From assembly GCF_000711985.1 (NCBI RefSeq), contig NZ_JONU01000007.1:124001-188000 (forward strand): a stretch of 64,000 nt of DNA, in the 5' to 3' direction. The notes beneath the pieces are model-generated. The model made no database searches and was not told where the DNA came from. It was given only the letters and a program-made list of their open reading frames with translations. Below, one piece after another: positions 52,401 to 61,584 of this stretch (position 1 is its first letter; every line of letters starts with the position of its first letter). The translations under genes were made by a program, and so were the position numbers. The stretch is from Rheinheimera texasensis DSM 17496 (GTDB lineage Bacteria; Pseudomonadota; Gammaproteobacteria; Enterobacterales; Alteromonadaceae).

Positions 52401-52656
52401 ACGGCAGTCTTCCTCAACTCTATGTGTTCTTCACAGAAAGCACCGGCTGCTGGGGTGCAACACCGGCGCACAGTTAATAGATAGACCTGTGGGGCAAAAG
52501 GTTCAACCGAAAATAGCAGAGATACTAATTGACTTTCGCTAAGGAACTGAACTTCATTACAATTTGACGACAAAAAAATTGAAATTTTTTTTGCATACCC
52601 TGCAACTCAACAATACTGACAGCGCTTGGCAGCTGATATAGCAGATTCGGAAACAA

Positions 52657-52679
52657 AAAAACCCGCAAAGCGGGTTTTT
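52657..52679 (-). terminator. Terminator after DUF3466 gene
   Basis: AAAACCCGC/GCGGGTTTT stem with loop AAA and A/T runs, just past the DUF3466 stop at 52696. Confidence 0.9.
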
Positions 52680-52695
52680 CAGCAACGAATTGAAA

Positions 52696-54402
52696 TTAAC
52701 GGCGGCGGCGACGCAACGCCAGTGGCAGCAATGCGAGTAAACCGAACAGACCAAAACTTGCGCCCTGGCGTTCGTAAGTTTGCTCTGCGCTACTATCACA
52801 ATTGTCGATACTGCCATTTGCAATTGGATTCAGTTGCACCGCAACAGCAACTTCTTCTTTTAACACATTACCGGCGCTGTCTTTCATCAGCTCGCCTTTG
52901 ACATCACGCTTTTCCACTTCTTTGATTGCGGTTGCGACAATGACGTTTTTCTCGTTGATGTCGGTCGCTGTCACAATAGTGTAAGCAGAGTTGCAGCTCA
53001 GTAACGTGTTGATATCTTTAAAGGTGTTGGCACTTAAGTCATACAGGAAACCGACATTCCGCCGGATTGAACTTCCGGCAGTTGCTGCTTCTGTGGTACC
53101 AACAACAAGATTGTTATCATTGATGGCTTCAGGTGCTGTCGAAGCTGATGCAAACAAGTCGGCCGGAAAGGTCAGCTTTTGCGTGTTGTAGTCGTAGATA
53201 AAGAAACGATTGCGATCTGCACTGTTGATATTTTTGACGGCATAACCGGTAATAATATTTTTGTTATTGATACCAGTCGCGTAGCTGCTGCTCCATTCCT
53301 TTGTATCAATAAAAGACTTCAGCTCAGTGCCATCAAAAATAGTGGCGTGGAAGGCGTGATAAACTTCGTCTCGGCCGGTGAACTGATCGATCAGATAATA
53401 GCGAATATCATCGCTGTCAGAATACATTGAAGCGCCCACAACAAGGCCACTGTCATTGATGTCATTCGGCGTGCTGGTGTAGGTAACCGCAGGATAATCG
53501 GTACGGGTATGGGCTTTACCAGAATTTTTGTCACCGAGGAAACCCAACAACTGCGGTGTCCCCGGTTTGCCATCGGCATCAAGCTGCCAAACCATACCAC
53601 GGGTCTCATACGCGTTGCCGACTGCATTACGGAAATAACACAGATCTTTTGGCTCCAGGGTGCCATCACAAGCTTTGGCGATAGCGGTCTGGGTGTCTGC
53701 CGCCATGTTGCTGCTGCCATAGCCGATGACTTTGCCGGTGTTATTTAAACCTCTGCCAACGCTATAACCGCCACCGTAATCAGTGTAAGCCGGCGGTAAG
53801 GTATATTTACCTTTGTCAGTGAAAATCACTCCGGCCATATGCATAGGTGCCGGCACCCATAATTGCTGTGTGACCGGATTGGGTGTAGTGGCATTTGCGG
53901 CAGGTGTGAACGATTGACGGGTAAAGGGTGTCGTTGCATAACCAATCATCTGGTTCAGATCGTTAATACCCAGCAAATATTCGTTGTTGGTTTGAACCGC
54001 GGCCGTCTCCCGCACCCGCACCAGTTGTTTGGTGTCTAAGCGGACCGGATAGGTAGCAGCAAAACGTTGTGTGGTATAAACAGCGCTCGCTGATTGCAGA
54101 TAACTGATCAGGACTGTCAGCGCTTTGGCGTTGATATTGCCCTTTTTAACTTCTTCAATTTCAGCAGCTGTTAAATTTGCAACGATGAAGCTATTGGTAA
54201 AATCTACTGAGTTCAGATCGATTGGATAATTAAATCTGTTACTTAAATTGCCGACGACCTGGTTATTGTTATTCAGACCCGAGACGAAACTTGATTTGTA
54301 ACCATCAATAGGTCCAAGTTCCACGACCTGATAAGTGGCTGCCTGCCCCGTAAAGGCCACAACGGCCGGTAACATGGCGACAAACAACGGCGAAAATTTC
54401 AT
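52696..54402 (-). CDS. DUF3466 family exported protein with C-terminal sorting-like tail
   Basis: Exported protein of 568 residues. A signal peptide covers about 1-21 (MKFSPLFVAMLPAVVAFTGQA-A). The body repeats short 'GLNNNNQVVG', 'GINDLNQMIG', 'GLNNTGKVIG', 'DINDSGLVVG' and 'INNKNIITG' units, the HAF/DUF3466 extracellular repeat pattern. It ends with a hydrophobic stretch and an Arg cluster (FGLFGLLALLPLALRRRRR), like GlyGly-CTERM/rhombosortase sorting tails. Function is unknown. The position rmf-DUF3466-uup is conserved in relatives. Confidence 0.85.
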   Translation of the reverse strand: MKFSPLFVAMLPAVVAFTGQAATYQVVELGPIDGYKSSFVSGLNNNNQVVGNLSNRFNYPIDLNSVDFTNSFIVANLTAAEIEEVKKGNINAKALTVLISYLQSASAVYTTQRFAATYPVRLDTKQLVRVRETAAVQTNNEYLLGINDLNQMIGYATTPFTRQSFTPAANATTPNPVTQQLWVPAPMHMAGVIFTDKGKYTLPPAYTDYGGGYSVGRGLNNTGKVIGYGSSNMAADTQTAIAKACDGTLEPKDLCYFRNAVGNAYETRGMVWQLDADGKPGTPQLLGFLGDKNSGKAHTRTDYPAVTYTSTPNDINDSGLVVGASMYSDSDDIRYYLIDQFTGRDEVYHAFHATIFDGTELKSFIDTKEWSSSYATGINNKNIITGYAVKNINSADRNRFFIYDYNTQKLTFPADLFASASTAPEAINDNNLVVGTTEAATAGSSIRRNVGFLYDLSANTFKDINTLLSCNSAYTIVTATDINEKNVIVATAIKEVEKRDVKGELMKDSAGNVLKEEVAVAVQLNPIANGSIDNCDSSAEQTYERQGASFGLFGLLALLPLALRRRRR

Positions 54403-54414
54403 TCAATTCCCCTG

Positions 54415-56331
54415 CTACTGCTGGTTTAATGCTTCTAATTGTTCCCAACGCTCGTATGCGTGCGCCAGCTTCGACTCGACTTGCTGAATTTGGTTCAATA
54501 GAGCTGTGGTGACATCGGCACTTTGGCGGAAAAACTCCGGATCATTGACCTGCGTCTGTAAGGCGCTGAGCTGTTCATCAAGACTTTCGATCTCGGCGGG
54601 CAACAGTTCCAGTTCGCGTTTCTCTTTGTATGATAACTTCTTCGGTGCTGAAGCTGAAGCCTGTGCGGCGGATTGCTCAGCTGGTTTTGTAATTATTTGT
54701 TCATTAGACGGTTTTTTCAGTTCCGTCTTAGTTTGCTGCAACTGCTGGTAGGCCAGTACATCGTCATAACCGCCGGCAATTTCAACGATCCGGCCTGTAC
54801 CGGTGAACCACAACGCACTGGTCACTGTGTTATTGACGAATTCACGGTCGTGACTGACCAGAATAACAGTACCCTGATACTGCTGCAGGATGTCTTCTAA
54901 CAGTTCCAGCGTTTCGACGTCAAGGTCGTTGGTTGGTTCGTCGAGAATAAGCAGGTTACTGGGTTTAGCGAATAACTTGGCTAAAAGCAGCCGGTTTTTT
55001 TCACCGCCGGATAATGCCCGCACTGGCGTACGTGACCGCGCCGGCGCAAACAGGAAATCCTGCAAGTAGCTGAGAACATGGCGGCTTTGGCCATTTTGCA
55101 CAATTTCCTGCCGCCCTTCTGCGACGTTGTCCTGCACTGTCGCGTCTAAGTCCAGAGCCATCCGGTGCTGGTCGAAATATGCTACTTCCAGGTTAGTGCC
55201 ACGTTTAATTTCGCCGCTTTCAACCGGATATTCATCCAGTAACACTTTGATTAAACTGGTTTTACCGACACCATTTGGCCCGACTAACGCCACGCGATCG
55301 CCGCGCATCAACAGGAAGTTAAAATCATGCAGCAGTGTTTTGCCGTCAAAACTCAAATTGAGTTTTTTGCCTTCAAACACCAGTTTGCCGGATTTTGCTG
55401 CCTGTTCAATAGCAAAATCGACTTTACCGAGTTGTTCAACCCGCGCTGCACGCTCTTTGCGCAGCTCTTTTAACGCACGTACCCGGCCTTCATTACGGGT
55501 GCGACGGGCTTTGATGCCCTGACGGATCCAGACTTCTTCTTCCGCCAGTTTTTTATCAAACAGCGCATTGTGCTGCTGTTCAACCTCGAGCATCTTGGCT
55601 TTGCGTTCCAGATACTCGGCATAGTTGCCCGGGTGAGAAGTTAACTGGCCACGATCTAAATCAATGATGCGGGTTGCAACATTGCGAATAAAAGCACGGT
55701 CGTGCGAAACAAAAATAATCGCGCCGGCAAATTGCAGTAAAAACTGCTCAAGCCATTGAATAGCTGCCACATCTAAGTGGTTAGTCGGTTCGTCCAGCAG
55801 CAATATGTTTGGTTTGGCAATCAGTGCACGGGCTAACGCCGCTTTACGTAACCAGCCGCCGGATAAGCTGGCCAAAGTCGCATCAGGCGCCATCACAAAC
55901 TGCTCGCAAAGCTGCAGAACACGTGCTTCTAACTGCCATCCATCGCGGGCGTCCAGTTCGCTTTGTAAGGCGGCAAATTCACGTTGCTGCGCGTCATTAT
56001 CGGCGTCATATTCGTTGGAAATTTGATAAAAACGCTGCAGTTTAGCGGCGAGATCGTCAGCACCCTCGCGGATAAAATCAGCAATAGTTACGTCAATCCG
56101 AGCCGGCGGATCTTGTTCCAGCCGCGCCAGCACCACATTGTTTTCTTTAACAACCTGACCGTCGTCCAGCACCTGCTGACCGGTTAAAACTTTGAGCAGC
56201 GACGACTTCCCGGCGCCGTTGCGGCCGACTAAACAAACCCTTTCGCCGGCAAATAAACTGAAGTCGACATGATCGAGCACCGGATGAGTGCCAAAAGCCA
56301 GACAGGCTTGTTGAAATCTGAGTAATTCCAC
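54415..56331 (-). CDS. uup: ABC-F ATPase Uup
   Basis: DNA/ribosome-linked ABC-F ATPase of 638 residues (E. coli Uup 635). Walker A sites GRNGAGKSS near 36 and GPNGVGKTS near 346, signature motifs LSGGWLRKAALARAL and LSGGEKNRLLLAKL, and two [20 protein letters not shown] Walker B motifs. The C-terminal extension (about 555-638) is a coiled coil of Uup type. I start at GTG 56331, which aligns with the E. coli Met; the frame upstream overlaps the glutaredoxin gene region. Uup limits transposon precise excision and assists stalled ribosomes. Confidence 0.94.
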   Translation of the reverse strand: MELLRFQQACLAFGTHPVLDHVDFSLFAGERVCLVGRNGAGKSSLLKVLTGQQVLDDGQVVKENNVVLARLEQDPPARIDVTIADFIREGADDLAAKLQRFYQISNEYDADNDAQQREFAALQSELDARDGWQLEARVLQLCEQFVMAPDATLASLSGGWLRKAALARALIAKPNILLLDEPTNHLDVAAIQWLEQFLLQFAGAIIFVSHDRAFIRNVATRIIDLDRGQLTSHPGNYAEYLERKAKMLEVEQQHNALFDKKLAEEEVWIRQGIKARRTRNEGRVRALKELRKERAARVEQLGKVDFAIEQAAKSGKLVFEGKKLNLSFDGKTLLHDFNFLLMRGDRVALVGPNGVGKTSLIKVLLDEYPVESGEIKRGTNLEVAYFDQHRMALDLDATVQDNVAEGRQEIVQNGQSRHVLSYLQDFLFAPARSRTPVRALSGGEKNRLLLAKLFAKPSNLLILDEPTNDLDVETLELLEDILQQYQGTVILVSHDREFVNNTVTSALWFTGTGRIVEIAGGYDDVLAYQQLQQTKTELKKPSNEQIITKPAEQSAAQASASAPKKLSYKEKRELELLPAEIESLDEQLSALQTQVNDPEFFRQSADVTTALLNQIQQVESKLAHAYERWEQLEALNQQ

Positions 56332-56347
56332 GCTTAATCTTTCCTGT

Positions 56348-56584
56348 TCACAGCGCTGGCTGTGTAATAAATCTCTGTAAACCGGCCGCATCAAAGGGCC
56401 ATTTTAATTCTGTTGTGACTTCGCCCTGCTGTTTCAGCAGCACCGGGATCTCCGTGCGGTACAAGGCAAAAGCCGCCGTGTCGTCGACAATGTCGACCAG
56501 GATGAACTCAAGACCGGCGGCATGCAGCAAGGCTTCTGCTTCCTCACATAAATGGCAACCCCAGGTGCTGTAAAGCGTCAGCAT
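56348..56584 (-). CDS. Glutaredoxin-like (DUF836) protein
   Basis: Small thioredoxin-fold protein of 78 residues. It has the redox motif CHLC near 10-13 (STWGCHLCEEAEALL) and the cis-Pro in RTEIPVLLKQ near 47. Two-cysteine glutaredoxin-like proteins of this size are common between rlmL and uup. It shares its start base with the end of rlmL, so the two are translated together. Substrate proteins are unknown. Confidence 0.86.
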   Translation of the reverse strand: MLTLYSTWGCHLCEEAEALLHAAGLEFILVDIVDDTAAFALYRTEIPVLLKQQGEVTTELKWPFDAAGLQRFITQPAL

Positions 56585-58704
56585 CAGGCGCCCCGCGTCA
56601 GCTCAAAACACACGTGAATTTGTGGGTTGCGCTTAAAATCTTCCGGTAATGACGCAGCACTGATGTCTTTAATCAACCAGCCGGCCGCTTCAAGTGCAGC
56701 GCGGTCGATTTTAAACTTGCGTTTGTTATTGGAGAAAATCACTTTACCGTTGGGCGCCACCAGTTTACTAATCATCGTTAGTAACTTCACGTGGTCACGC
56801 TGCACATCCCAGGTATCTTCCATCCGTTTTGAGTTGGAAAAAGTCGGTGGGTCGACAAAAATCAAATCAAACTGGTTTTTGCAGTCGGCCAGCCATTCCA
56901 GCACGTTGGCCTGGATAAACTGGTATTGCTTACCAGCGAGATCATTCACGGCAAAATTTCGTTTCGCCCAGTCCAGATAAGTGTTGGACATATCGACAGT
57001 CGTCACGCTGCGCGCACCGCCCAGAGCAGCGTGCACAGAAGCCGAACCGGTGTAGGCAAACAGATTCAGTACCGCTTTGTCTCTGGCTTGTTGCTGGATG
57101 CTGCGCCGGGTCAGGCGGTGGTCTAAAAACAGCCCGGTATCGAGGTAATCGCGCAAATTCACCAAAAATTTGGCGCCGTATTCGCTGACCGTTTTATATT
57201 GGCCGGCCTTGGCGAGTGCCTGATACTGCTCTTTACCTTTTTGCTTTTCGCGCACTTTTAGAACTATGGCGTCGGTCGGCACCTGCAATACTTGCGGCAC
57301 AAGATTCACAATATCAAACAGGCGTTTTTGTGCAATTTGCTCGTCAACATTCGAAGGCGCGGCATATTCGTGGATCACCACTTCGCCGTCGTACCAGTCG
57401 ACCGCGACGTTATATTCCGGAATGTCCGCGTCGTAGAGTCGGTAGCAGCTGACTTGTTCACGTTTGGCCCACTTTTCCAGCTGTTTGACGTTCTTTTTCA
57501 GCCGGTTGGCAAAAGATTCGCTTTCGGTGAAAAACATCGACGGCGTTTTGCTGGTGATTTGAACTTGTTTTTCCGTCAAGTCAAACAGGCTGAATTCACA
57601 GTCCAGCGGGCCGTTGGCAAATTTATAGGATTTGAGTTTTGACAGCTTCAGCGAGCGTAGTAAATCCGTATTGCTGGTAATAATCGCCAGCCGCCAGTTG
57701 GCATAATGTTGCTTCAGGCGCACTGAGAATTCACTGTAGACCGGGAGCAAGGACGGAATGTCGCCAAGGCGCTCACCATAAGGTGGGTTACAAATCACCA
57801 CACCCGGGATTTCAGTGCCGGCAGCTTCTAAAGTGGTGGCATCACCGGCTTTAAATTCAATAAATTCAGCGACACCGGCGCGGGAGGCGTTTTGGCGGGC
57901 TTTGTCGAGTTGGCGCGGGTCTGTATCAAAACCGATGAACTTAGCCGTTGCTGCTAAAGCCCGTCGTTGCCCCAGCGCTTTGGCCCGTAGTTCCTGATAT
58001 AAAGCGGCGTCAAAATCGCTGTCGTTTTCGAAGGCAAACTTTAAACGCTTGAGGCCCGGCGCTAATTGCCGCGCCATCAACACAGCTTCAATTAATAAAG
58101 TCCCGCTACCACAAAATGGGTCGACTAATGGCTGCTCAAACTGCCAGCCGGAACGGATGAGCATAGCCGCTGCTAACTGTTCTTTTAACGGGGCTTCACC
58201 CTGCTCTTTGCGGTAACCGCGCTGATGCAGTGACGGGCCGGAGAAATCTTTTAAGAAATAAAAATGCTGGCGTTCCATGCGCAGCTGAAAACGCACGTCC
58301 GGTTCCAACCGGCTAACGTCCGGCCGCTCGCCAAATTTTGCTCTGAACTGGTCGACGATGGCATCTTTGACCCGCATGGCGCCGAATTGACTGTTGTCGA
58401 TAGTGGCATGTTTGCCGACACATTCGACAGCCAGGCTCTGGCGCAGGCCCATCTGCGATGTCCAGTCCAGCTCGTTTGCGACTGTATAGACATCAGATTG
58501 TTCATTAATAGAGAGCTGATCGAGCTGGCGCATGATCCGGGTGGCGAGGCGCGACCATAAACAGATTTGGTAGCCCTGCTCTAACGTTGCCTCAAACCGC
58601 ACAGCGCCAAGGCTGACTTTACTGACGGTGGCGCCGAGGCTGGTCAATTCGCTGGCCAGGACTTCTTCAACGCCTTTGGAGGTTAACGCCCAGAATTGCA
58701 ACAT
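56584..58704 (-). CDS. rlmL: 23S rRNA G2445/G2069 methyltransferase RlmKL
   Basis: Bifunctional rRNA methyltransferase of 706 residues. A THUMP domain (about 1-155) is followed by the RlmL N2-methylating unit (FCGSGTLLIEAVL near 193 and NPPYGERLGD near 307). The RlmK N7-methylating unit comes last (NLFAYTGSASVHAALGGA near 537, DPPTFSNSKRM near 618). I start at MLQFWALTSKG (ATG 58704). It ends in overlap with the glutaredoxin-like gene, then uup; this order is widespread in gammaproteobacteria. Confidence 0.96.
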   Translation of the reverse strand: MLQFWALTSKGVEEVLASELTSLGATVSKVSLGAVRFEATLEQGYQICLWSRLATRIMRQLDQLSINEQSDVYTVANELDWTSQMGLRQSLAVECVGKHATIDNSQFGAMRVKDAIVDQFRAKFGERPDVSRLEPDVRFQLRMERQHFYFLKDFSGPSLHQRGYRKEQGEAPLKEQLAAAMLIRSGWQFEQPLVDPFCGSGTLLIEAVLMARQLAPGLKRLKFAFENDSDFDAALYQELRAKALGQRRALAATAKFIGFDTDPRQLDKARQNASRAGVAEFIEFKAGDATTLEAAGTEIPGVVICNPPYGERLGDIPSLLPVYSEFSVRLKQHYANWRLAIITSNTDLLRSLKLSKLKSYKFANGPLDCEFSLFDLTEKQVQITSKTPSMFFTESESFANRLKKNVKQLEKWAKREQVSCYRLYDADIPEYNVAVDWYDGEVVIHEYAAPSNVDEQIAQKRLFDIVNLVPQVLQVPTDAIVLKVREKQKGKEQYQALAKAGQYKTVSEYGAKFLVNLRDYLDTGLFLDHRLTRRSIQQQARDKAVLNLFAYTGSASVHAALGGARSVTTVDMSNTYLDWAKRNFAVNDLAGKQYQFIQANVLEWLADCKNQFDLIFVDPPTFSNSKRMEDTWDVQRDHVKLLTMISKLVAPNGKVIFSNNKRKFKIDRAALEAAGWLIKDISAASLPEDFKRNPQIHVCFELTRGA

Positions 58705-58884
58705 AAAAAATTCCACACAAAAAAATTGCGCGAAGTATATCAGAAGTTGCTGTCGGCCCGCTGCCGAATTTGGTTTCTGCTGGCAGTACTTTATCTGATT
58801 ACAGGTAATTCGATGATTTAAAACACAAGATGCTGATAAAACCAGCAGTCAGTGCGTCGCGGTTGTAATTCTGCAAATTGTTGC

Positions 58885-58913
58885 TTGCTATCGAATTCTA
58901 AAAGCAATAAGAT
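58885..58913 (+). promoter_or_regulatory. Promoter of tandem tRNA-fMet genes
   Basis: TTGCTA (58885-58890), a 17-base spacer, TAAGAT (58908-58913), followed by a GC-rich discriminator typical of growth-controlled stable RNA promoters. Confidence 0.65.
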
Positions 58914-58931
58914 GCGCCCCGCAATGACGGA

Positions 58932-59008
<77 letters not shown>

Positions 59009-59092
59009 ATTGTGACTTGTTTTTCCGAAGGTCATCAATTAACGTCTTGCATATCAACTAGTTATCTCACCTGCTCAGGGATAACGCACGGT

Positions 59093-59169
<77 letters not shown>

Positions 59170-59778
59170 ATTTCACGTTTTTATAATCCATTGATAAATA
59201 TAGAGTTCCCTTTATTGGGGATTTTTCTTTTTCCAAAATAGCTACGCTGTGACCAATCTGTGACAAAAATTTATTTCGACCTGCAATTTTTCCAGATTTT
59301 CCGTTCCTAAAAAGTCATATTTTTGACCTTCGGGTTTTTATCCCCAGCAAAAAGCCGTGTCACAAAATTCTGTGACCAGCATCGATGTTAAATGACCTTA
59401 TATGCCATTAAATTGAGCCAGGTTTAAGCGCTTTTTCAATAATGAAATGAATAAGTTACCAGCTGGGGTTGCTTTGAATTTTCGAATTGCCGAATTCGAT
59501 TTCTGTGACAACATTAGATGTCGTTAATGTAAAGGCGGACTGCGGAAAAAGTCATGTTTGGATCTAATTCAACATTTTGTTCGTGCGATGCCAATGCTAG
59601 CGTCGATAAGTCTTGTGTTTGATGTTCCTTATTAAGGAGCATGGGAGTTACCTTTTTGGTTTTGATTAGGGATTCGACACCCACAATCAAAACTGGTAAC
59701 TCCAATCTTTTAAAAACTTTGTATCAGATCGAGTAGAGGCTAATTCACCTACGAATTTCTGAGTTAGATTTTTTCCCT
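59170..59778. other. AT-rich region without a convincing gene
   Basis: About 600 bases of clearly lower G+C than the core genome. There are repeated TCTGTGAC/CTGTGACA-like words at about 59250-59265, 59370-59380 and 59500-59510. A 63-codon frame on the minus strand (59514-59705) has no good start signal or known motif. No integrase or recombinase remnant was found. The region is probably the flank of an acquired island. Confidence 0.6.
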
Positions 59779-61584
59779 TTAAACAAAACTTTGCGAAAGT
59801 AGGTGTATTGTTTGACGCCAACGGCCTGGTTGGCCTCCTTTTATCTCACTGCCAATTTCGTAAATCCATTCAGATCCGTTGTAACGGATTTGCCAGGCGG
59901 CTGAGCACAACTCGCAGTTTGCTTTCAAACCTTTTTCATTTCGAACAATTAAGTTGGATTTAGTCGCTTTACATCCACAGCATGGACAAAACTTCATAAC
60001 TTCAGCAGAAAAATAGCTCTTCAAAACAGCTGCTTTATTCTTAGGCGCTAAATGAAAACTATCAATCCAACGATTAATGTTGAAGCCTTCGTTATCCAAA
60101 GCATAAAATACTCCGCGCGTATGCAACTGCGGCCACTTTGCAAGTATGGCATTTGGTAAGTTTGAAGGCGCCTCACCATACACTGATGCAAAAAGCGTCA
60201 TCCACCATCTTTGAACGAGCACGATTACCGATTCTTCAGAAAACAGGTTGTCTGGAGAACAATTAATAATTCCTTCTGAATCACCTTTCCAATTCAGACA
60301 ACACAAAATTCGCCCAGGCACAGATCTCAGTTCCACTGGGGATTCAATCAACGGTACGAATACAATTTCTCCGACAAAACCAGAATTTTGACTAGATAGG
60401 TGCCAATCTCCACCACATAAACTTAATTCCCCTTCAATTCCGGAAGGATGAGTTAAAACCCAGTTATTATCTGACCGAAACGATATCTTCCAGCCCATTT
60501 TTGTATGTGCGCGCAGCAGAAGCAAACCGATAAAATGTTGATAACATTCGACTTGGAATTGACGTTGTTGAAAAATCTGTACGTAATCTTTAGATCTAGA
60601 AGCTATTTCCTTTACCCATAACTCCCAGAGTTGGCGCACTTCTGTGTAGTGCTGATCATTATGCAAAATGTTTGTATTTTTCAATACCAGAGGAACTGCG
60701 GCATCTCTCGGAATACAGCGATATGTTTCCGTTTGTTTTAGCTGGAGGATTTTTGTTAGTTGTTCTTCCAAGCTGTTTAATTGGGTTTCAGACAGCTGTT
60801 TTATTTTTTCGGCTTCGCCCTGCTTAAAAGATTCGCCCCATGTTTCACAAACTGAATTTCTCAAACTCCGATGAAGGGAAGCACTTCCATCTAGTTCCAA
60901 TCCTTGGCGAAGAGCTTCATCAAGTTCAGAAAACCGTGCGATGAGGTTTCTAATGTATCGTTCTAAGTGGTCGACAAGTCTCGCGAAAACGCGATTTTCG
61001 TAAATGTGGACTTCATCCTCGCTGATCTTCGCCTTAAGTTTATTGGGTACTATTCCAGTGAAAGTCCGCTGCTGCCAACACTCCGAATGTGCAGCCAGAT
61101 GGCGTTGATAATTACTTGCTGTTCGCTTCACTCTAGACACAGGTAAAAGCTCTTCGTCATATCGCATAGTTATACGTGGCGACTTAGCGACAATCTGCAG
61201 ATGACCCAAGCTAAGGACACGGGTTAAAGCCATCTGTAATTCAGATGGCTCTAAACTTTTTGCAATTTCAGCAGGGATAACGGGCGAAACCAAATTTTCA
61301 GCTCTATAAATATCACCATGTGCTCTTATATTCTCGAGTGCGATTAGAGCTAACTCTCTTTTTGCCAATTGTCTGCTATCAAGCTTGGTTGAAACGAATT
61401 TAACAGTGGTAGTTGCTGTATCTAAGAAGCCTCGGCCATCATCAAGTAGGATTGTTCCTGCAGGCCATTTACCATGCAGCGCCAAAGATGTTTCATCAAC
61501 CAGCGCAAAACGCCCTGAAGAAACCGGGATAATAGAATTGTGTTCAACAATAACACCAGTCACACAATCACGAAGTCGCAGCAT
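59779..61584 (-). CDS. McrC/DUF2357-like protein with C-terminal zinc ribbon
   Basis: A 601-residue protein resembling the McrC/DUF2357 partners of McrB-type ATPases. The segment NYQRHLAAHSECWQ…EDEVHIYENRVFARLVDHLE near 165-220 matches the DUF2357 pattern. A helical middle follows. The C-terminus holds CPCCGCKATKSN…NCELCSAAWQIRY (about 533-568), a zinc ribbon. I do not see the PD-(D/E)xK nuclease motif of classical McrC, though divergence could hide it. The ATG overlaps the stop of the AAA+ gene (TGATG), so they are coupled. Confidence 0.7.
   Translation of the reverse strand: MLRLRDCVTGVIVEHNSIIPVSSGRFALVDETSLALHGKWPAGTILLDDGRGFLDTATTTVKFVSTKLDSRQLAKRELALIALENIRAHGDIYRAENLVSPVIPAEIAKSLEPSELQMALTRVLSLGHLQIVAKSPRITMRYDEELLPVSRVKRTASNYQRHLAAHSECWQQRTFTGIVPNKLKAKISEDEVHIYENRVFARLVDHLERYIRNLIARFSELDEALRQGLELDGSASLHRSLRNSVCETWGESFKQGEAEKIKQLSETQLNSLEEQLTKILQLKQTETYRCIPRDAAVPLVLKNTNILHNDQHYTEVRQLWELWVKEIASRSKDYVQIFQQRQFQVECYQHFIGLLLLRAHTKMGWKISFRSDNNWVLTHPSGIEGELSLCGGDWHLSSQNSGFVGEIVFVPLIESPVELRSVPGRILCCLNWKGDSEGIINCSPDNLFSEESVIVLVQRWWMTLFASVYGEAPSNLPNAILAKWPQLHTRGVFYALDNEGFNINRWIDSFHLAPKNKAAVLKSYFSAEVMKFCPCCGCKATKSNLIVRNEKGLKANCELCSAAWQIRYNGSEWIYEIGSEIKGGQPGRWRQTIHLLSQSFV

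Noticed and set aside
59514-59705. A 63-codon minus-strand frame downstream of the McrC-like gene
   Set aside because: No recognisable motif, no good ribosome-binding site, and it lies in low-complexity AT-rich sequence. A real small protein cannot be fully excluded.
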